From positions 1 to 16,797 of the forward strand of contig CALGPA010000071.1 in the NCBI GenBank assembly GCA_937960795.1: 16,797 nt of DNA. Reading direction: 5' to 3'. Under the pieces are notes generated by a model that did no database searches, was not told where the DNA came from, and saw only the letters and a list, made by a program, of their open reading frames with translations. A program made the translations under genes and the position numbers. This document shows positions 13,951 through 16,797 of the stretch, one piece after another. The DNA is from an uncultured bacterium (lineage in GTDB: Bacteria > Cloacimonadota > Cloacimonadia > Cloacimonadales > Cloacimonadaceae). Every line of letters starts with the position of its first letter. Position 1 is the first letter of the stretch.

Positions 13951-16362
13951 ATGATATCAACCAGTAACTTCCTATCCACGCTCCGCCATCGCGGCATTGA
14001 TTTTTTCTGCGGTGTGCCGGATTCCCTGCTCAAAGAGCTCTGCGCCTGCATTGAAAGTGAATGCAGCGATGAGCATCACGTCATCTGCGCCAATGAAGGC
14101 AGCGCCATTGCTGTGGCAGCGGGGCATCATCTTGGCTCCGGGAAGATCGCCGCTGTTTACATGCAAAACAGCGGTTTGGGGAATGCCGTGAATCCCCTGC
14201 TCTCTCTGGCGGATCGCGCGGTGTATTCCATCCCCATGCTGCTCATCATCGGCTGGCGCGGCGAGCCCGGCATCCACGATGAACCGCAGCATGTCAAGCA
14301 AGGCGAAGTCACTGAATCCCTCCTGCAATGCCTCAACATCCCCTTTCGGATCCTGGATTCTGAGACCGATTATGAGCCGATTCTCGCAGAACTGCTCAGC
14401 TTGGCAGCCTCAGAGAGCCGTCCCGTAGCACTCTTGGTAAAGAAGAAGACTTTTGCCAGATTCTCATCGCCCCAGTCTACTGATCCCGCTCCCACGCAGC
14501 CAGCCTTTCTACGCGAAGCAGCGCTGGATATCATCTTGCAATATATGGGAGATAGCCTGATCGTCTCGACCACCGGCAAGAGCTCACGCGAGCTCTATGA
14601 ACTTCGCGAAAAACGGGGCGAAACTCAGCGCGATTTCCTCACGGTCGGCTCCATGGGACACAGCAGCTCCATCGCCACCGGGATTGCCCTAGCAAATCCT
14701 TCCCGGAGACTTATCTGCATCGATGGAGATGCCGCCTTGATCATGCACATGGGCAGCCTCGCCGTGATCGGCAAACTGGCGCCACGCAATCTTATCCACA
14801 TCCTGATCAACAACGGCTGTCATGAGTCAGTGGGCGGACAACCCAGCGCCGCTAGCAACATGGATTTTGCCGCACTGGCACAAGCGACAGGCTATCCGCA
14901 TTACTTTTCGGCAGATTCTCCCGCCACTCTGGAATCCGCTCTGGCGCAGATCATTGATCTCCCCGGTCCCATTCTCCTGGAGATCCGCGTCAAACCCGGC
15001 TCTCGAGCGGATCTGGGCAGACCCAAGGCATCTCCTCTGGATTGTAAACATAATTTTATGATGAATCATTCATTCCTTTTGCTATCAACCGTCGCTCAGC
15101 GACTCCTCCATCCTTCATCCTTCATTATTCATTATTCATTCCTTATAGCCATGCTTCTAGCGCCTAATGTTATCTTCGCCTACCTCGACCCGGGCTCCGG
15201 CGCTGTATTGGTCAATCTCCTCATTGCCGGAATTGCCGCGCTTCTTTTCTCCCTAAAGGGCATATTTCTAAGGCTGATCGGCAAGAAAGAGGCGGAGCGT
15301 CCACAGCCACAGAAGAGCTCAAAGATCGCCATCCTCAGCGAGGGCAGGCAATATTGGGCGACCTTCGCGCCCATTATTGATGCTCTGATTGCCAAAGAGA
15401 TGGACTTTGCCTATTACAGTCTGGACATCACGGATCCAGCGCTGAAGATCGAAAATCCCCACATGCGCGCCCGCTTTCTGGGCTTTGGATATCCGGCAAA
15501 CTATCGTGCAAGCAGGATACAGGCGGAATACCTGCTCTGCACCACGCCCAATATCGGCAGTCCCGGCTATCCCATTCAGAAGTCCCCTCGGGTCAAGCAG
15601 CTCATTCACATCTTCCACTCCATCAATGACCTCGCCATGTATCGCAAAGGCTCGCTTGATCACTATGACGCGGTCTATATGCTGGGAGATTGGCAAGCCA
15701 AATCCATTCGCGAGCTGGAAGCCAAGCGTGGACTTCCACCCAAAAAACTGCATAGCCTCGGCTTGCCCTATCTGGATGTCTATCAGAAAGATGCACGGCC
15801 TTCCGAGCGGGGCAGCAAGCCCTGCGTCCTGGTGGCATCATCTTGGGGACAAAAGGGCCTGCTTATGGCATATGGCGTCGGCTTTGTCGAGGCCTTGGCA
15901 GAGCGTTATCGAGTGATCCTGCGCCCGCATCCGCAGTCCTACCAAAGCGAACCCAAAGCCATGGCAGCCTTTGAGAAAGCGCTGGCAGATCACCAAGTTA
16001 TCTGGGATCGCGAACTCTCCCCGGTGGGCTCCATGCGGCAGGCGGATATCCTGATCTCGGATACCTCATCCATCCGTTTTGACTATGCATTTTTGTATCA
16101 AAGACCGGTGATCACTCTCGAGATCGAAGCCGCAGCCATGCCGGGTTATGAACTCGATGATCTTGACGAGATCTGGATGGATAGCGCCGCGTCTCAGATC
16201 GGGAAACTAATAAAAAAGAGCGACATAGATGCCTTATCCGAGATTGTGCGGGAGCTGCTGGATGGCTTTGATCCCCGGCCCCTGATTGAGTTCCGAGAGC
16301 GCACTATCGTGAATTTTGGACAGGCTGGCAAAGCGATCGCGGAACATTTGTCCATGGATTAG
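13951..16362 (+). CDS. aepY: Phosphonopyruvate decarboxylase fused to CDP-glycerol-glycerophosphotransferase-like protein
   Basis: An 803-aa frame with three parts. Residues 1-370 are a complete thiamine-diphosphate phosphonopyruvate decarboxylase, which turns phosphonopyruvate into phosphonoacetaldehyde and drives the unfavourable mutase step. It shows GVPDSLLKEL (21-30), catalytic E49 in ANEG, MQNSGLGNAVNPL (71-83), the cofactor loop DGDA...NN (258-288; Ala261 where GDG is usual), NNGCHESVGGQPS (287-299) and the family C-terminus GSRADLGRP. Residues 371-400 are encoded by repetitive DNA. From 401 a signal-like segment MLLAPNVIFA leads to YLDPGSG and a membrane helix (about 418-440). Residues 455-803 form a CDP-glycerol glycerophosphotransferase-like domain with VASSWGQKGLL (628-638), LRPHPQS (657-663) and ISDTSSIRFDY (702-712). 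ATG 13951 follows GGGGA by 5 nt and is preferred over the in-frame TTG at 13939. It may be a true fusion, two genes joined by deletion, or an assembly artefact. Confidence 0.88.
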   Translation: MISTSNFLSTLRHRGIDFFCGVPDSLLKELCACIESECSDEHHVICANEGSAIAVAAGHHLGSGKIAAVYMQNSGLGNAVNPLLSLADRAVYSIPMLLIIGWRGEPGIHDEPQHVKQGEVTESLLQCLNIPFRILDSETDYEPILAELLSLAASESRPVALLVKKKTFARFSSPQSTDPAPTQPAFLREAALDIILQYMGDSLIVSTTGKSSRELYELREKRGETQRDFLTVGSMGHSSSIATGIALANPSRRLICIDGDAALIMHMGSLAVIGKLAPRNLIHILINNGCHESVGGQPSAASNMDFAALAQATGYPHYFSADSPATLESALAQIIDLPGPILLEIRVKPGSRADLGRPKASPLDCKHNFMMNHSFLLLSTVAQRLLHPSSFIIHYSFLIAMLLAPNVIFAYLDPGSGAVLVNLLIAGIAALLFSLKGIFLRLIGKKEAERPQPQKSSKIAILSEGRQYWATFAPIIDALIAKEMDFAYYSLDITDPALKIENPHMRARFLGFGYPANYRASRIQAEYLLCTTPNIGSPGYPIQKSPRVKQLIHIFHSINDLAMYRKGSLDHYDAVYMLGDWQAKSIRELEAKRGLPPKKLHSLGLPYLDVYQKDARPSERGSKPCVLVASSWGQKGLLMAYGVGFVEALAERYRVILRPHPQSYQSEPKAMAAFEKALADHQVIWDRELSPVGSMRQADILISDTSSIRFDYAFLYQRPVITLEIEAAAMPGYELDDLDEIWMDSAASQIGKLIKKSDIDALSEIVRELLDGFDPRPLIEFRERTIVNFGQAGKAIAEHLSMD
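15068..15144. repeat. 66-bp repeat element inside an open reading frame, bounded by 11-bp direct repeats
   Basis: ATTCATTCCTT occurs at 15068-15078 and again at 15134-15144. Between the copies lie a palindrome GTCGCTCAGCGAC (15091-15103; 6-bp arms, 1-nt centre) and five heptamers at 15105-15139 (CCTCCAT, CCTTCAT, CCTTCAT, TATTCAT, TATTCAT). The offset between the direct repeats is 66 bp, or 22 codons, so the frame is kept. The make-up matches the intergenic repeats of this window rather than coding DNA. Confidence 0.7.
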
Positions 16363-16385
16363 GTTATAACGTTTTGGCGTTTTGA

Positions 16386-16413
16386 GTTACGGGTTATGTG
16401 TTATGAGTTATGT
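16386..16413. repeat. Heptamer tandem repeat, GTTATGT type x4
   Basis: Four consecutive 7-bp units: GTTACGG, GTTATGT, GTTATGA, GTTATGT. The complementary strand reads as ACATAAC-type units, close to the CATAACC units at 12435-12448. It lies 23 bp after the stop codon of the fusion gene. Confidence 0.75.
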
Positions 16414-16467
16414 GTCCCACCCCTACATTAGTCATTTTACATCTTCACTACCAGCCCAAAGCAAGTC

Positions 16468-16505
16468 ATTCCGGAAAGTCGAACGGAGTGAGGCTTATCC
16501 GGAAT
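16468..16505. repeat. Inverted repeat ATTCCGGA / TCCGGAAT
   Basis: ATTCCGGA (16468-16475) is the exact complement of TCCGGAAT (16498-16505), with a 22-nt loop containing CGAACGGAGTGAGG. It has the form of a dispersed palindromic intergenic repeat. There is no adjacent T tract, so it is not an obvious terminator. Confidence 0.55.
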
Positions 16506-16517
16506 CCATAACCCATC

Positions 16518-16547
16518 CACGAATCTACACTAATTATCACGAATTGT
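16518..16547. repeat. Period-10 repeat, CACGAATT type x3
   Basis: Three consecutive 10-bp units: CACGAATCTA, CACTAATTAT, CACGAATTGT. It differs in period from the heptamer arrays and is a separate repeat class. Confidence 0.6.
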
Positions 16548-16700
16548 TTTAAAGTATAGAGACATACCAAACCCCCGGCATCTATCTGAAAACCCGTAAC
16601 GCTGAATCGCCAAACTAACCTCTACCTTTATATACTTCACATTTTGGTCACAAATCCAATAGATCTTTTCCCATACCCACTATGTAGGCGTGGCTTGAAG

Positions 16701-16797
16701 CCGCCCATAGTAGACGCGACATCTTGTCGCGTGGGATGGTATCCGCCCATAGTAGACGCGACATCTTGTCGCGTGGGATGGTATCCGCCCATAGTAG
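16701..16797. repeat. 42-bp tandem repeat with internal palindrome, truncated by window end
   Basis: Two identical 42-bp units (16701-16742, 16743-16784) and the first 13 bp of a third (16785-16797), with no spacers. Each unit contains ACGCGACA-TCT-TGTCGCGT (16714-16732 and 16756-16774), a perfect 8-bp-arm hairpin with a 3-nt loop. The first unit is preceded by, and overlaps, an imperfect hairpin (16680-16710) built from CTATG/CATAG, GGC/GCC and GGCTT/AAGCC arms. The array continues beyond the window. Confidence 0.9.

Larger units (their letters stand above)
16363..16797. other. Gene-free, repeat-rich end of window
   Basis: No credible gene was seen in these 435 bp on either strand. In order it holds a heptamer array (16386-16413), a copy of the 14-mer ACTACCAGCCCAAA (16447-16460), an 8-bp inverted repeat (16468-16505), a period-10 array (16518-16547), a hairpin (16680-16710) and a 42-bp tandem repeat (16701 to the end). 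No clear intrinsic terminator follows the fusion gene. Confidence 0.7.

Noticed and set aside
16701..16797. CRISPR array
   Set aside because: The 42-bp units are directly adjacent with no unique spacers, and no cas-like gene is present.

Overview
The window looks like a chromosomal segment from an anaerobic Gram-negative bacterium of the FCB side of the tree, most likely Cloacimonadota (Cloacimonetes). This is an inference from three things: a large secreted beta-propeller protein ending in a YPNPF / FlgD-Ig-like C-terminal sorting-type domain, the general protein style, and intergenic spaces filled with short repeats. No 16S gene or other marker in the window proves it.

Layout. Positions 1-280 are non-coding and hold a heptamer repeat array and an inverted repeat. 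A minus-strand RNB-family exoribonuclease gene (281-2146) follows, with tRNA-Arg(CCT) immediately upstream (2178-2253, also minus). A plus-strand pair comes next: asd (2372-3355), separated by 1 bp from an M20D amidohydrolase (3357-4502). Together these suggest the aspartate/diaminopimelate pathway. This pair runs tail-to-tail, with a 5-bp gap, into a six-gene minus-strand operon transcribed from 12141 down to 4508. In transcription order the operon holds a degenerate polysaccharide-deacetylase-like protein, a GT4 glycosyltransferase, a WecA/TagO-type polyprenyl-phosphate sugar-phosphate transferase, a PorZ-like secreted double beta-propeller, an AroB-like dehydroquinate synthase and a VanZ-like membrane protein. 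The first three junctions are 4-bp ATGA overlaps, and the last two gaps are 11 bp or less between stop and start.

Divergent from that operon, across a 333-bp gap, is a plus-strand phosphonate module. Its first gene is an AepX-type fusion of a cytidylyltransferase domain with PEP mutase (12475-13770). Its second is an 803-residue reading frame (13951-16362) that joins a complete phosphonopyruvate decarboxylase to a membrane-anchored CDP-glycerol-glycerophosphotransferase-like protein. The join is a stretch of about 30 residues encoded by repetitive, intergenic-looking DNA. The final 435 bp contain no gene and at least four classes of repeat, including a 42-bp tandem repeat cut off by the window end.

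How it may work together (inference): PEP mutase makes phosphonopyruvate, the decarboxylase pulls the reaction to phosphonoacetaldehyde, and the cytidylyltransferase domain activates a derived phosphonate as a CMP ester. The CDP-alcohol-type transferase domain would then place it on a surface glycan started by the WecA-like and GT4 enzymes of the neighbouring operon. The enzyme converting phosphonoacetaldehyde to an amine or alcohol (transaminase or alcohol dehydrogenase) is not in the window. The strongest oddities are the repeat-stitched decarboxylase-transferase fusion, the period-7 repeats in four places, the PorZ-like protein inside a glycan operon, and the deacetylase homologue that has lost its metal-site residues.
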